A stretch of DNA of 64,000 nucleotides. Source: Nocardia sp. NRRL S-836 (GTDB lineage: Bacteria; Actinomycetota; Actinomycetes; Mycobacteriales; Pseudonocardiaceae). Positions 43,782-53,513 of the stretch are shown here, in pieces. The stretch spans positions 1-64,000 of the forward strand of contig NZ_LGDY01000138.1 of NCBI RefSeq assembly GCF_001279525.1. The letters run 5' to 3'. The stretch's first letter is position 1. Each line of letters starts with the position of its first letter. The notes below the pieces were generated by a model. It searched no databases and was not told the DNA's origin. It saw only the letters and a program-made list of their open reading frames with translations. Both the position numbers and the translations under genes were made by a program.

Positions 43782-46700
43782 CTACGCGCGTAGGCGGAGG
43801 CCCTTCGGCGTGGCTCGGAAGCCGGCTTCTTGGAGGACGGTTGCCAGGTGGGAGGTGAGGGCGGCTTCGCCGTCGGCGCGTTGGACGGCCAGTTGGCCCA
43901 GCCAGCCGTCGCGGACTGCGCGGCTCAGGGCGTTCGCGGCCGTGCGGAGGGTGGGGTCGTCGTCGGTGAAGGAGAGGAGGGATTTGCCGCCGCGTTCGAC
44001 GTAGAGGGCCGGGGCGCCGTCGACCAGGACGGCCAGGGCGCCGGCTTTGCGGGCCGGGCGGTGTTTGCCCTCGCCCAGTGGGGTGGGCCAGGGGAGGGCG
44101 GCGCCGTAGGGCTGGGCCGGGTCGGCGGCGGCCAGGACCACGGCGGGCTGGTCGGCTTGGGCGGGTTGGCCTGGGGAACGGGAGAGGGTGCGGAGGCGGT
44201 CGACGGCGCCGCGGGCGGCGAACTGGGCGGCGCCCAGGCCCTCGACCACGTAGCCGCGGATGACCTGGCCGGACTCCTCCATGGCGCGCAGGACGCGGTA
44301 GACGGAGCTGAAGCCGCCGGTCACGCGTTCGGTGTCGAGGGCGCCGCGGGTGAGGACGCCGTGGCGTTCGAGGAACGACTCGGCGCGGGCGGCGGCGCGG
44401 CGGGTGGGGTTGGCGGCCGGGGCGACGGCGAGCGACCAGCGGCCGGCCGCGGAGGGAGGACCGGTGCGCGAGGGCAGGTCCGGGCGGGCGGCGCGCAGGC
44501 GGGCGTAGCGGCCGCGCGGGGTGGTGCGGCGGGGTTTGTGGGCTGCGCCGCCGCCGGAGACCAGGGCGCGCAGCGGGGCCAGGGTGTCGTTGGTGGCGAG
44601 GCCCGCCCAGACGAGGTCCCAGAGGGTGGCGACGACCTCGGCGTCGGTGCACTGGACCGACGCGGAGGTGCGGTCGACGACCTGGCGGAAGAACAGGGCA
44701 CCGCCGGACAGGGACTCCAGGACCGCGGTGTGCAGGGGGGACTCGGGGATCGACTCCGGGACCAGGTCGGGCAGGAGCAGGTCGGCCACGTCCGTGGGGG
44801 CGAGGGCGATCCAGCCGTCGCCGCCGGACAGGGAGCCGCAGCCGGTCCAGGTGACCTCGCCGGACGCGGTGAGCTCGTCGAGCAGGGCGGGGTAGTAGCC
44901 GGGCAGGCGGGACGGCAGGAGCAGGGACTCGAGGGCGCTCGCGGGCAGGGGAGCCCCGGCGAGCTGTTCGACCACCGAGAAGACGTCGTCGGCGGTCGGG
45001 GCGGAACGCAGGCGGCGGCCGAGACCGTGCCACGCGGGCAGGAAGCGGCCGAGCGCGGCGGGTTCGACCGGCTCGACCTCGGAACGCAGGCGGGCCAGGG
45101 AACCGCGGCGCAGGCGGCGCAGCACGTCGGCGTCGCAGTACTCGGTGTGGGTGCCGCCGGGGCGCAGCTCGCCGCGGACCAGGCGACCGGTGGCGGCCAT
45201 GCGTTCCAGCACACCGGTCACGACGGCGACGCCCAGGCCGAAACGGGTGGCGGGCTCGGTGGCGGCGAACGGGCCGTGGGTGCGGGCGTAACGGCTCAGC
45301 AGGTCGCCGAGCGGATCGGCGACCGGTTCGGTGAACGCCTCCGGCACACCGACGGGCAGTGCGACGCCGAGCGCGTCACGGACGCGGCCCGCGTCCTCGA
45401 TGGCGATGGTGCGTTCCTCGCCGGCGATGCGGACACGGATCGCGCGGCGGGCGGCCACCAGCTCGTTCAGCCACTCCCGCGGCACACCTCGTTCCAGCGC
45501 CTCCGCGTCGGAGAGGTCACCCAGGAAGCGCAACAGGTCCGCGGTGTCCTCGGCGTGGCGAGGGCGGCGGTCGGCGGACAGCCGCTGCAGGCTCAGCTCG
45601 ACCTCGGCGACGACCTCGGGGTCGAGCAGCTCGCGGATCGCCTCGGAACCGAGCAGCTCGGCCAGCAGCGTCGAGTCCAGCGACAGGGCGGCGGCACGGC
45701 GTTCGGCGAGCGGCGCGTCGAGCTCGTAGAGGAACATGCCGAAGTAACCGAAGAGCAGGCTGCGCGCGAACGGCGACGGCGACGGCGTCTCCACCTCGAC
45801 CACGCGCACCCGACGTGCGCGCACGTCCGACATCAGCTCACGCAGCCCCGGCACGTCGTAGACGTCCTGCAGGCACTCGCGCATCGCCTCCAGGACAACG
45901 GGGAAGCGCTCGTACTTCGACGCCACCGACAGCAGCTGGGCCGAGCGCTGCCGCTGCTGCCACAACGGTGTGCGCCTGCGCGGATCACGACGGGGCAGCA
46001 GCAGCGAACGCGCGGCGCACTCGCGGAACCGGGCCGCGAACAACGCGGAGCCACCGACCTCGGCGACCACGATCTGCTCGACCTCGTCCGGGTCCAGCAG
46101 CACGTCCTCCGCGCTCGCGGTGACCTCCTGCCCGTCGGCGTCCAGCGCGTCGGGCAGCCGCAGGACGATGCCGTCGTCCGAATGCGCCGTCTGCGCCTCG
46201 ACCCCGCGCCGTTCCCTCAGCCGCGCCGCGATCGCCAGCGCCCACGGCGCGTTCACCTGGGCGCCGAACGGCGAGTGCACCACCAGCCGCCAGTCACCCA
46301 GCTCGTCGCGGAACCGCTCCACCAGCACGGTCCGGTCGTTCGGCACGTGCCGCGTGGCCTCCCGCTGCTCGCCCAGGTACGCCAGCAGGTTGTCCGTCGC
46401 CCACTCGTCCAGCCCCGCCGCGGCCGCACGGGACCGCGCCGCCGAGTCCTCCATCGTGGACACTTCGCGCAGGAACTTCCCCATGGCACGGCCCAGTTCC
46501 AGCGGACGGCCCGGCGCGTCGCCCTTCCAGAACGGCATCCGCGCCGGCTGGCCGGGAGCGGGCACCACGATCACCCGGTCGTGCGTGATGTCCTCGACCC
46601 GCCACGACGACGTGCCCAGCAGGAACGTGTCGCCGACCCGCGACTCGTACACCATCTCCTCGTCGAGCTCGCCGACCCGCGAACCGGGACCGTTCTCCGA

Positions 46701-48326
46701 CGTCGGCGTCATCACCGCGAACAGCCCGCGGTCGGGGATCGTGCCGCCGGAGGTGACCGCCAGCCGCTGCGAACCGGGCCGCCCGCGCAGCTCCGAGTTC
46801 ACCCGGTCCCACGTGATCCGCGGCCGCAGCTCACCGAACTCCTCCGACGGGTACCGGCCCGACAGCATGTCCAGCACCGCCTGTAACGCCGAGTCCGGCA
46901 GCCCCGCGAACGGCGCCGCGCGCCGCACCAGCGTCGTCAGCTCCTCGACCGGCCACGGCTCCATCGCCACCATCGCGACGACGTGCTGCGCCAGCACGTC
47001 CAGCGGGTTGCGCGGGAACCGCACGGCCTCGATCGCGCCGTCGCGCATCCGCTCGGCCACCACCGCGCACGACACCAGGTCGCCGCGGAACTTCGGGAAC
47101 ATCACACCTCGCGACACCGCCCCGACCTGGTGACCGGCGCGACCGACGCGCTGCAGTCCCGACGCGACCGACGGCGGCGCCTCCACCTGCACCACCAGGT
47201 CGACCGCGCCCATGTCGATGCCGAGCTCCAGCGACGACGTGGCCACCACGCACGGCAGCCGCCCTGACTTCAGGTCCTCCTCGACCGTGGACCGCTGCTC
47301 CCGCGACATCGACCCGTGGTGCGCGCGGGCCACCGTGGCGGCCTTCTGCACCGTCAGCCCCGACTGGCCGATCGCTTCGGCGGGGAAGGACTCCAGCTCC
47401 TCCGCTTCCTCGGCCAGCTCGTTCAGCCGTGCCGTCAGCCGCTCGGCGAGCCGGCGCGAGTTCGCGAACACGATCGTCGACCGGTGGGCCCGCACGAGCT
47501 CCAGGATCCGCGCCTCGACCGACGGCCAGATGGAAGTTCGCTGTTCGGCACCGGCGGCCGATCCCGACACCTCACCGGTCGGCTGGCCGAGCGCCGACAT
47601 GTCCTCGACCGGCACCTCCACCTCGACCTGGATGGTCTTCGGCGTCTTCGGCTGCACCACCGACACCGGCCGCCCACCGGCGAGGAACGCGCTGATCTCC
47701 TCGACCGGCCGGACCGTCGCCGACAGCCCGATCCGCTGGGCCGGCCGTTCCAGCAGCGAATCCAGCCGTTCGAGTGACAACGCCAGGTGCGCGCCGCGCT
47801 TGGTGCCCGCCACCGCGTGCACCTCGTCGACGATCACCGTCTCCACCCCGCGCAGCGACTCCCGCGCCGAGGACGTGAGCAGCAGGAACAACGACTCCGG
47901 CGTCGTCACCAGCACGTCCGGCGGGGTCCGCCCGAACGCCCGCCGCTCCTCGGGAGACGTGTCACCGGTGCGCATGCCCACCGTGATCGACGGCTCGGCC
48001 ACGCCCAGCCGGTGCGCCGCCTGCCGGATACCGGTCAGCGGCGCCCGCAGGTTGCGCTCGACGTCCACCGCCAGCGCTTTCAGCGGCGACACGTACAACA
48101 CGCGGCACCGCCGTTTCGGCTCCTCCGGCACCCCCGCCGACGCCAGCCGGTCCAGCGCCCACAGGAACGCGGCCAGCGTCTTGCCGGAGCCAGTCGGGGC
48201 GATGACCAGCGCGTGCTCGCCCGCCGCCGCGGCCGCCCACGCACCCGTCTGCGCCTGGGTGGGCGCGGCGAAGGCGCCGGCGAACCACTGCCTGGTCGCC
48301 GGTGAGAATGCCTTCATCACGTCCAT
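43782..48326 (-). CDS. lhr: Lhr-family ATP-dependent DNA helicase
   Basis: The 1514-residue superfamily 2 helicase equals mycobacterial Lhr in length. Helicase motifs are clear: Q-motif AFSPATRQWFAGAF, motif I APTGSGKTLAAF, Ia VSPLKALAVDVERNL, motif II VDEVHA, motif III LSATV, IV IVFANSRRLAERL, V ATSSLELGIDMGAVD, VI QRVGRAGHQ. The Lhr-core winged helix and beta-barrel follow, with a long C-terminal Lhr-CTD. Lhr is a 3'-5' translocase that unwinds RNA:DNA hybrids and is damage-inducible in mycobacteria. ATG 48326 is set by a leaderless promoter; the frame opens at 48494. Confidence 0.94.
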   Translation of the reverse strand: MDVMKAFSPATRQWFAGAFAAPTQAQTGAWAAAAAGEHALVIAPTGSGKTLAAFLWALDRLASAGVPEEPKRRCRVLYVSPLKALAVDVERNLRAPLTGIRQAAHRLGVAEPSITVGMRTGDTSPEERRAFGRTPPDVLVTTPESLFLLLTSSARESLRGVETVIVDEVHAVAGTKRGAHLALSLERLDSLLERPAQRIGLSATVRPVEEISAFLAGGRPVSVVQPKTPKTIQVEVEVPVEDMSALGQPTGEVSGSAAGAEQRTSIWPSVEARILELVRAHRSTIVFANSRRLAERLTARLNELAEEAEELESFPAEAIGQSGLTVQKAATVARAHHGSMSREQRSTVEEDLKSGRLPCVVATSSLELGIDMGAVDLVVQVEAPPSVASGLQRVGRAGHQVGAVSRGVMFPKFRGDLVSCAVVAERMRDGAIEAVRFPRNPLDVLAQHVVAMVAMEPWPVEELTTLVRRAAPFAGLPDSALQAVLDMLSGRYPSEEFGELRPRITWDRVNSELRGRPGSQRLAVTSGGTIPDRGLFAVMTPTSENGPGSRVGELDEEMVYESRVGDTFLLGTSSWRVEDITHDRVIVVPAPGQPARMPFWKGDAPGRPLELGRAMGKFLREVSTMEDSAARSRAAAAGLDEWATDNLLAYLGEQREATRHVPNDRTVLVERFRDELGDWRLVVHSPFGAQVNAPWALAIAARLRERRGVEAQTAHSDDGIVLRLPDALDADGQEVTASAEDVLLDPDEVEQIVVAEVGGSALFAARFRECAARSLLLPRRDPRRRTPLWQQRQRSAQLLSVASKYERFPVVLEAMRECLQDVYDVPGLRELMSDVRARRVRVVEVETPSPSPFARSLLFGYFGMFLYELDAPLAERRAAALSLDSTLLAELLGSEAIRELLDPEVVAEVELSLQRLSADRRPRHAEDTADLLRFLGDLSDAEALERGVPREWLNELVAARRAIRVRIAGEERTIAIEDAGRVRDALGVALPVGVPEAFTEPVADPLGDLLSRYARTHGPFAATEPATRFGLGVAVVTGVLERMAATGRLVRGELRPGGTHTEYCDADVLRRLRRGSLARLRSEVEPVEPAALGRFLPAWHGLGRRLRSAPTADDVFSVVEQLAGAPLPASALESLLLPSRLPGYYPALLDELTASGEVTWTGCGSLSGGDGWIALAPTDVADLLLPDLVPESIPESPLHTAVLESLSGGALFFRQVVDRTSASVQCTDAEVVATLWDLVWAGLATNDTLAPLRALVSGGGAAHKPRRTTPRGRYARLRAARPDLPSRTGPPSAAGRWSLAVAPAANPTRRAAARAESFLERHGVLTRGALDTERVTGGFSSVYRVLRAMEESGQVIRGYVVEGLGAAQFAARGAVDRLRTLSRSPGQPAQADQPAVVLAAADPAQPYGAALPWPTPLGEGKHRPARKAGALAVLVDGAPALYVERGGKSLLSFTDDDPTLRTAANALSRAVRDGWLGQLAVQRADGEAALTSHLATVLQEAGFRATPKGLRLRA

Positions 48327-48333
48327 GCCGACC

Positions 48334-48356
48334 ATCATGACGCCGGGGTCTGACAA
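48334..48356 (-). promoter_or_regulatory. PafBC-type damage promoter of lhr
   Basis: On the minus strand: TTGTCAGAC, 8 nt, CATGAT, 7 nt, ATG at 48326. The first 12 bases (TTGTCAGACCCC) are identical to the recA and exonuclease promoters. The -10 departs from TAnnnT at its first base. Confidence 0.75.
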
Positions 48357-48434
48357 TTTCTGATTGCGCAGGTCCGAGCGCCCGCCGACACCCGCTGTGG
48401 CACGATCACCCCGAACGTCTGTGAGGGGAGACCG

Positions 48435-50294
48435 GTGCGCGTCCTGTCCGTCGACCTGGGCACCGCCAACACGGTTGCGGTGCTGTCCGACCACGGTGTC
48501 GTGGATGTGGACGGAGGGCCCACCATGCCCTCGTCGGTCTACCTCGACGAGGACGGCACGCTGCTGGTCGGCCGGGAAGCCGAGCGGCGGTCCCGCCAGG
48601 ACCCGTCACGCTACGAGGCCAACCCCAAGCGCCACATCGACAAGCCCACGATCAAGCTCGCCGACCGGCAGCTCCCGCTCAACGACGCGCTCGCGGCCAT
48701 CTACGCGCGCGTGATGGCCGCCGTGACCCCGTTGCTGCAGGGCGGCGAGCTCGACGAGATCCGCCTGACCCACCCGGCCGAATGGGGCCCGACCAGGCGC
48801 AACAAGCTGCTGTCCTCGGCGCGGCTCGCGGGCATGACCGGTGAGCTGGTGCCCGTCCCCGAGGCCATCGCGGTGGCCTCGCTCGGCGGTGGCCGCCCGC
48901 TCGCGGTCTACGACTTCGGCGCCGACACGTTCGACGTCTCCGTGCTCGACGCCTGGCACCGCATCCTCGCCGATGGCAGCCTGAGCGACGTCGGCGGTCT
49001 GGACGTCGACGAGGCGCTGCTGGAGCACATCGGCCGCACGGTCTCCCACAAGGACCCGGCCGGCTGGCAGCGGTTGCTGCGCCCGACCACCACCGACGAC
49101 CACCGCGCCCGCCTCGGCCTGCGCGAGGAGCTGCGGCTGGCCAAGGAGGACCTCTCCGAGCTGCCGCAGGTCGAGGTCATGATGCCGGAGCCGTTCGAGA
49201 AGGTCGTCGTCACGCGCGGCGAGCTGGAGGCGTTGATCCGGCCGAGCCTGATCCGCAGCACCGAGCTCCTCATCGCCACGGTCCGCAAGGCCGGCGTCAC
49301 ACCGGAGCACGTCTACCTGGTCGGCGGCTCGTGCCGGATGCCGCTGGTCGCGCAGATCATCGCGGAGAAGGTCGGCATCGTCCCGACCAACCCCGACCAC
49401 CCGGAGACGATCGTCGCGTCCGGTGCGCAGGTCGTGGACCGTGCGGCGATCACGCTGAAGGCCGAGGACGACAAGCCGAAGTACGTCGAGCCGCCGACGG
49501 TCGTGACCACACCGGTCAGCCCGGCCGTGTCCGGCCCGCACCCGGTGAACCCGGCCGTGAGCGGCCCGTTCCCGGTCACCCCCACGGCGAGCGGGTCGTA
49601 CCCGGTCAACCCGAGCGTGAGCGGCGCGTACTCGACCAGCGGCCCCTACCCGGTCACCGGCCCCTACCCGGTGAACCCGGCGGTCAGCGGCAGCTACCCG
49701 GCGAACTTCCCGTCCCCGCAGCCGCAGAAGAAGGACAACAGGAAGGTCCTGCTCGGCATCGGCGGCGCGGTCGTGCTGGTCCTCGGCGTCATCGGCGCGG
49801 TCTTCGCGTTGTCCGGCCCCGACCTGCCCAGCGCGGACGAGTGCAAGGACGACGTCACCCAGGACGGCCAGGGCTTCACCCGCTGCCTGCGCCAGCTCGC
49901 GGGCACCGTGCCCGACGGCGGCGGCTGCGAGAAGGCCGACTCCGCGCAGATCACCGGCATGGACGAGATCAAGGGCACGGTCGTGAGCTGCGCGGTCCGC
50001 GACGGCTACGAGGTCCAGTACATCCTCACCGACAGCGTCACCGGCGCCGAGAACAACGCCGACGCCATCGTGAAGTCGTTCCAGACCGACCGGGTCGAGG
50101 CCGACTGGACCGGCAACGGCTTGGAGGGCACCTACCGGGCGGCCACCTCGAGCGGCACCGGCGTGCTGGTCTTCACGGCCAAGGGCCGCCCCATGTTCGG
50201 CATCCTCACCAAGCACGCCGAGGAGAACGCCGACGAGCTCAAGCCCGACGAGGTCGCCGACTTCTTCGAGAAGTCCGTCCAGCCGGGGGAGTAA
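48435..50294 (+). CDS. Membrane-anchored Hsp70-like protein without substrate-binding domain
   Basis: The 619-residue protein starts with a DnaK-type actin-fold ATPase (VDLGTANTVAVLSDHG; AVYDFGADTFDVSVLD; VYLVGGSCRMPLVAQII) ending near 345. The Hsp70 peptide-binding domain is absent. Instead there is a Pro/Ser/Val repeat linker at about 356-430 built from (N/T)P-x-x-SG-x-(Y/F/H)PV units, one membrane helix at about 437-459, and a roughly 155-residue outer domain with four Cys. A role in coupling cytosolic ATP state to the cell surface is inferred. GTG has GAGGGGAG upstream. It is divergent from lhr. Confidence 0.82.
   Translation: MRVLSVDLGTANTVAVLSDHGVVDVDGGPTMPSSVYLDEDGTLLVGREAERRSRQDPSRYEANPKRHIDKPTIKLADRQLPLNDALAAIYARVMAAVTPLLQGGELDEIRLTHPAEWGPTRRNKLLSSARLAGMTGELVPVPEAIAVASLGGGRPLAVYDFGADTFDVSVLDAWHRILADGSLSDVGGLDVDEALLEHIGRTVSHKDPAGWQRLLRPTTTDDHRARLGLREELRLAKEDLSELPQVEVMMPEPFEKVVVTRGELEALIRPSLIRSTELLIATVRKAGVTPEHVYLVGGSCRMPLVAQIIAEKVGIVPTNPDHPETIVASGAQVVDRAAITLKAEDDKPKYVEPPTVVTTPVSPAVSGPHPVNPAVSGPFPVTPTASGSYPVNPSVSGAYSTSGPYPVTGPYPVNPAVSGSYPANFPSPQPQKKDNRKVLLGIGGAVVLVLGVIGAVFALSGPDLPSADECKDDVTQDGQGFTRCLRQLAGTVPDGGGCEKADSAQITGMDEIKGTVVSCAVRDGYEVQYILTDSVTGAENNADAIVKSFQTDRVEADWTGNGLEGTYRAATSSGTGVLVFTAKGRPMFGILTKHAEENADELKPDEVADFFEKSVQPGE
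49500..49700 (+). repeat. Coding repeats for the Pro/Ser linker of the Hsp70-like protein
   Basis: About six imperfect units encoding NPAVSGPHPV-like decapeptides (AVSGPHPV, AVSGPFPV, TASGSYPV, SVSGAYST, TGPYPV, AVSGSYPA). Repeat number is likely to vary between strains. Confidence 0.7.
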
Positions 50295-50343
50295 CCGCAA
50301 CGGCCCTGTCGGCGGGGCGCCCCGACGTGCCACGATCGCGATC

Positions 50344-51594
50344 ATGGTGACCGTCGCGCCGCAGGTCGAACGCGTGCAGCGCAAGGTCGTTCGGGTCCTG
50401 ACCGGCACCCAGATCATGGGGTCGGCCGCGATGACGATCGGCCTCGCGATCAGCACGCTGATCGCCGCGTCGCTGTCCGGGTCCGACGCCGTCGGCGGGT
50501 TCGCGCAGACAGCGGCCGTCGCCGGTGCCGCGGTGCTCGCCCTGCCCGGTGCCCGGCTCGCGCAACGGCGTGGGCGCCGCCCGGCGTTGATCCTCGGCTA
50601 CGGCATGGGCGCTATCGGTGCGTTGGTCGCCGCTGTCGCCGTGGGTGTCGGCTGGTGGCCCTTGTTGTTGGTGGGGCTTCTTCTGTTCGGAGGGGCGTCC
50701 AGCGCGAACCTCGCGGCTCGCTACGCCGCGACGGATCTCGCGCACCCGCGACGTCGTGCGCGGGAGCTCTCGCGCGTGGTGTGGGCGGCCATGATCGGCG
50801 CGATCATCGGCCCGAACCTCGCGGATCCAGCCGGTCGGGTGATGGCCGCGGCCGGTCTGCCGGTGGCGGCCGGGCCGTTCGTCCTGGCGGCCGTGGTGCT
50901 CGGGATCGCGGTGCTGGCGATCCAGTTCGGGCTGCGACCGGACCCGTTGGTCGTGGTCAGGAGCACCCGGCCGGTGGAACCCGCGCACTGCGCCGGTGGT
51001 GGTGCGCCGGGCGGCCTGCGGGTCTGGGGAGTGCTCGGGCCGATGGCCCGGCTTGCACTCGTTGGGGTGATGTTGTGCCACACGGCGATGGTCGGGCTGA
51101 TGTCGATGACACCGGTCCACATGAACCACGCCGGGTCGTCGTTGCGCGTGGTCGGCGTCGTGATCAGCCTGCACGTGGCCGCGATGTACGCGGCGAGCCC
51201 GCTGTTCGGGTGGATGGCGGACCGGCTGGGCCGCGTGCCGGTGCTCGCGATCGGCGCGTCGCTGGTGGTGGCGGCCTCCGGGGTCGCGGGGATGGCGCCC
51301 TCGCACGACGCGCCGCAGCTCGCCGCGGGGCTCGCGCTGCTCGGTTTCGGCTGGTCCGCGGGCCTGGTGGCGGGCTCGGCGCTGCTCACCGAGTCGGTGG
51401 GGGTGGACGAGCGGCCGGCCGCGCAGGGGCTGTCCGACCTGATGATGAACGTCGGCGGTGCCGTGGGCGGGGCGGTGTCCGGGATCGTCGTCACCGCATG
51501 GTCGTACGCGGCGCTCGGGCTGATCGTCGGGTTCACCGCGCTGCCGTTGCTCGTCGTCTGCCTCTTCGCATCGCTGCGCAGGAGCGCCGGTTAG
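50344..51594 (+). CDS. MFS transporter
   Basis: The 416-residue protein has about 12 hydrophobic segments. The cytoplasmic loop between helices 2 and 3 reads GARLAQRRGRRPALI, and the equivalent in the second half is GWMADRLGRVPVLAIG, the two MFS motif-A loops. Substrate unknown; it is probably an exporter. A central basic loop (PHRRRARELSR) follows helix 4. It lies 49 bp after the Hsp70-like gene and 9 bp before the DUF3046 gene. Confidence 0.85.
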   Translation: MVTVAPQVERVQRKVVRVLTGTQIMGSAAMTIGLAISTLIAASLSGSDAVGGFAQTAAVAGAAVLALPGARLAQRRGRRPALILGYGMGAIGALVAAVAVGVGWWPLLLVGLLLFGGASSANLAARYAATDLAHPRRRARELSRVVWAAMIGAIIGPNLADPAGRVMAAAGLPVAAGPFVLAAVVLGIAVLAIQFGLRPDPLVVVRSTRPVEPAHCAGGGAPGGLRVWGVLGPMARLALVGVMLCHTAMVGLMSMTPVHMNHAGSSLRVVGVVISLHVAAMYAASPLFGWMADRLGRVPVLAIGASLVVAASGVAGMAPSHDAPQLAAGLALLGFGWSAGLVAGSALLTESVGVDERPAAQGLSDLMMNVGGAVGGAVSGIVVTAWSYAALGLIVGFTALPLLVVCLFASLRRSAG

Positions 51595-51603
51595 GGTCTG
51601 CGG

Positions 51604-51798
51604 GTGCGCATCACCATGTTCCGCAAACTGATGTCGGGAGAGTTCGGCCAGGTCAGGGCGGAGATGATCGCCCGTGACCACGTGCTGTCGGCGCTCGGCG
51701 GCCGCACCGCCGACGAGGCGCTGGAGGCCGGGATCGGCGCGAAGGAAGTGTGGATCGCGGTCTGCGAAGCGTTCGAAATCCCCGAAAATCGCCGTTGA
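51604..51798 (+). CDS. DUF3046 protein (Rv2738c-like)
   Basis: The 64-residue protein MRITMFRKLMSGEFGQ...GIGAKEVWIAVCEAFEIPENRR matches DUF3046, a small family nearly always located just before recA in actinobacteria (Rv2738c). Function unknown. GTG start with TAGGGT 6 nt upstream, so it can be transcribed separately from the MFS gene. Confidence 0.88.
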   Translation: MRITMFRKLMSGEFGQVRAEMIARDHVLSALGGRTADEALEAGIGAKEVWIAVCEAFEIPENRR

Positions 51799-51825
51799 CC
51801 TCACGGTTCGGAGCGCCGCGTGTGC

Positions 51826-51841
51826 TCGAACACGTGTTCGG
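51826..51841. promoter_or_regulatory. LexA (SOS) box of recA
   Basis: TCGAACACGTGTTCGG fits the actinobacterial LexA consensus TCGAAC-N4-GTTCGA with one terminal mismatch. It lies 105 bp before the recA ATG and upstream of the second, LexA-independent promoter. Confidence 0.88.
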
Positions 51842-51873
51842 CTACAGTGGCTCCGACCCCCGGCTTCGCAAAA

Positions 51874-51896
51874 TTGTCAGACCCCGCCAGTAGCGT
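51874..51896 (+). promoter_or_regulatory. PafBC-type (RecA-independent) promoter of recA
   Basis: TTGTCAGAC (51874-51882), 8 nt, TAGCGT (51891-51896) is an exact fit in spacing to tTGTCRgtg-N8-TAnnnT. recA thus has two damage promoters as in mycobacteria. The predicted start site falls 3-4 nt before ATG 51907. Confidence 0.82.
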
Positions 51897-51945
51897 CAGG
51901 TCCAACATGACGAAGCAACGGCAGACGACAAAAGGTGGACCCAAG

Positions 51946-52992
51946 ATGGCACCCGCAGCACCCGACCGGGACAAGGCGCTCGAGCTGGCCCTGGCGCAGA
52001 TCGACAAGCAGTTCGGCAAGGGCTCCGTGATGCGCCTCGGCGAGGAGGGCCGCGCCCCGATCGAGGTGATCCCGACCGGTGCGATCGCGCTGGACGTGGC
52101 GCTCGGCATCGGTGGTCTGCCGAGGGGCCGCGTCGTCGAGATCTACGGTCCGGAGTCCTCCGGTAAGACGACCGTGGCGCTGCACGCCGTGGCGAACGCC
52201 CAGAAGGCCGGTGGCATCGCGGCGTTCATCGACGCCGAGCACGCGCTCGACCCGGAGTACGCGAAGAAGCTGGGCGTCGACACCGACGCGCTGCTGGTCT
52301 CCCAGCCCGACACCGGTGAGCAGGCCCTGGAGATCGCGGACATGCTGGTCCGCTCCGGCGCACTCGACATCCTGGTCATCGACTCGGTCGCCGCCCTCGT
52401 GCCGCGCGCCGAGATCGAGGGCGAGATGGGCGACAACCACGTCGGTCTGCAGGCCCGCCTGATGAGCCAGGCGCTGCGCAAGATCACCGGTGCGCTCAGC
52501 GCGTCCAACACGACCGCGATCTTCATCAACCAGCTGCGCGAGAAGATCGGCGTGATGTTCGGCTCCCCGGAGACCACGACCGGTGGTAAGGCGCTGAAGT
52601 TCTACGCCTCCGTGCGTCTGGACGTGCGCCGCATCGAGACCTTGAAGGACGGCGGCGAGCCCGTCGGCAACCGCACCAGGGTCAAGGTCGTGAAGAACAA
52701 GGTCGCGCCGCCGTTCAAGCAGGCCGAGTTCGACATCCTCTACGGCAAGGGCGTCAGCCGCGAGGGCTCGCTCATCGACATGGGCGTCGACCAGGGCATC
52801 CTGCGCAAGTCCGGTGCCTGGTACACCTACGAGGGCGACCAACTGGGCCAGGGCAAGGAGAACGCCCGCAAGTTCCTGCTGGACAACCCGGACATCGCCA
52901 ACGAGGTCGAGAAGCGCATCAAGGACAAGCTCGGCATCGGCGCCACCCTCGACGCCGACGAGACGGCACCCGCCGCTCCCGTCGAGTTCTGA
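51946..52992 (+). CDS. recA: Recombinase RecA
   Basis: The 348-residue recombinase has Walker [17 protein letters not shown], Walker [20 protein letters not shown], the DNA-binding loops [13 protein letters not shown] and [20 protein letters not shown], and an acidic tail. It forms filaments on single-stranded DNA and triggers LexA cleavage. There is no intein, unlike M. tuberculosis RecA. ATG 51946 with AAGGTGG is preferred. An in-frame ATG at 51907, almost at the predicted damage transcript start, would add 13 residues ([13 protein letters not shown]). Confidence 0.97.
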   Translation: MAPAAPDRDKALELALAQIDKQFGKGSVMRLGEEGRAPIEVIPTGAIALDVALGIGGLPRGRVVEIYGPESSGKTTVALHAVANAQKAGGIAAFIDAEHALDPEYAKKLGVDTDALLVSQPDTGEQALEIADMLVRSGALDILVIDSVAALVPRAEIEGEMGDNHVGLQARLMSQALRKITGALSASNTTAIFINQLREKIGVMFGSPETTTGGKALKFYASVRLDVRRIETLKDGGEPVGNRTRVKVVKNKVAPPFKQAEFDILYGKGVSREGSLIDMGVDQGILRKSGAWYTYEGDQLGQGKENARKFLLDNPDIANEVEKRIKDKLGIGATLDADETAPAAPVEF

Positions 52993-53000
52993 GGTGGGCG

Positions 53001-53510
53001 TTGGACGAGGCTGAGGAGCAGCGCAAAGCGCGTGACATCTGCTACGCGCTGCTCACCGCTCGTGCCCGGTCCCGGCGTGAGCTGCACGACGCGTTGCTGC
53101 GCAAGGGGATCAGCGCCGGTGTGGCCGAGGTCGTCCTCGGGAAGTTCGACCGCGCCGGCCTGATCGACGACGTGCAGTTCGCCGAGATGTGGGTGCAGTC
53201 GCGGCACAACTACAACGGCCTGGGCCGCCGTGCCCTCGCCATGGAGCTGCGCCGCAAGGGCGTCGCCGACGAGGTGGTGGCCGAGGCCGTCGCCGCCGTC
53301 GACGGTGAGGCCGAGGAGGAGAAGGCACGCGAGCTGGTCCGCAAACGGCTGCGCACGATGTCCGGTGTGGACGAGACGGCGAAGATCCGCCGGCTCGTGG
53401 GGGCGTTGGCGCGCAAGGGATACGCGGAAGGGCTCGCGTACCGGGTGGTGCGCGACGAGCTGCGGGCGGCCGGCGACGACGCCGCGGCGCTGGACGAGAC
53501 CTGGTCCTAG
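53001..53510 (+). CDS. recX: Regulatory protein RecX
   Basis: The 169-residue protein is three RecX three-helix repeats: ICYALLTARARSRRELHDAL, then FDRAGLIDDVQFAEMWVQSR, and the last KIRRLVGALARKGYAEGLAY. RecX caps and destabilises RecA filaments. It starts at TTG 53001, 8 bp after recA, with GAGGTGG about 5 nt upstream; no ATG fits. recA-recX order is standard. Confidence 0.92.
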   Translation: MDEAEEQRKARDICYALLTARARSRRELHDALLRKGISAGVAEVVLGKFDRAGLIDDVQFAEMWVQSRHNYNGLGRRALAMELRRKGVADEVVAEAVAAVDGEAEEEKARELVRKRLRTMSGVDETAKIRRLVGALARKGYAEGLAYRVVRDELRAAGDDAAALDETWS

Positions 53511-53513
53511 CCC

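Noticed and set aside
43830-46886. 1018-codon Gly/Val-rich frame on the plus strand
   Set aside because: Lies fully inside lhr on the other strand, where helicase motifs are unmistakable.
51946-52992. Intein in RecA
   Set aside because: RecA is uninterrupted at normal length; the M. tuberculosis intein is absent.
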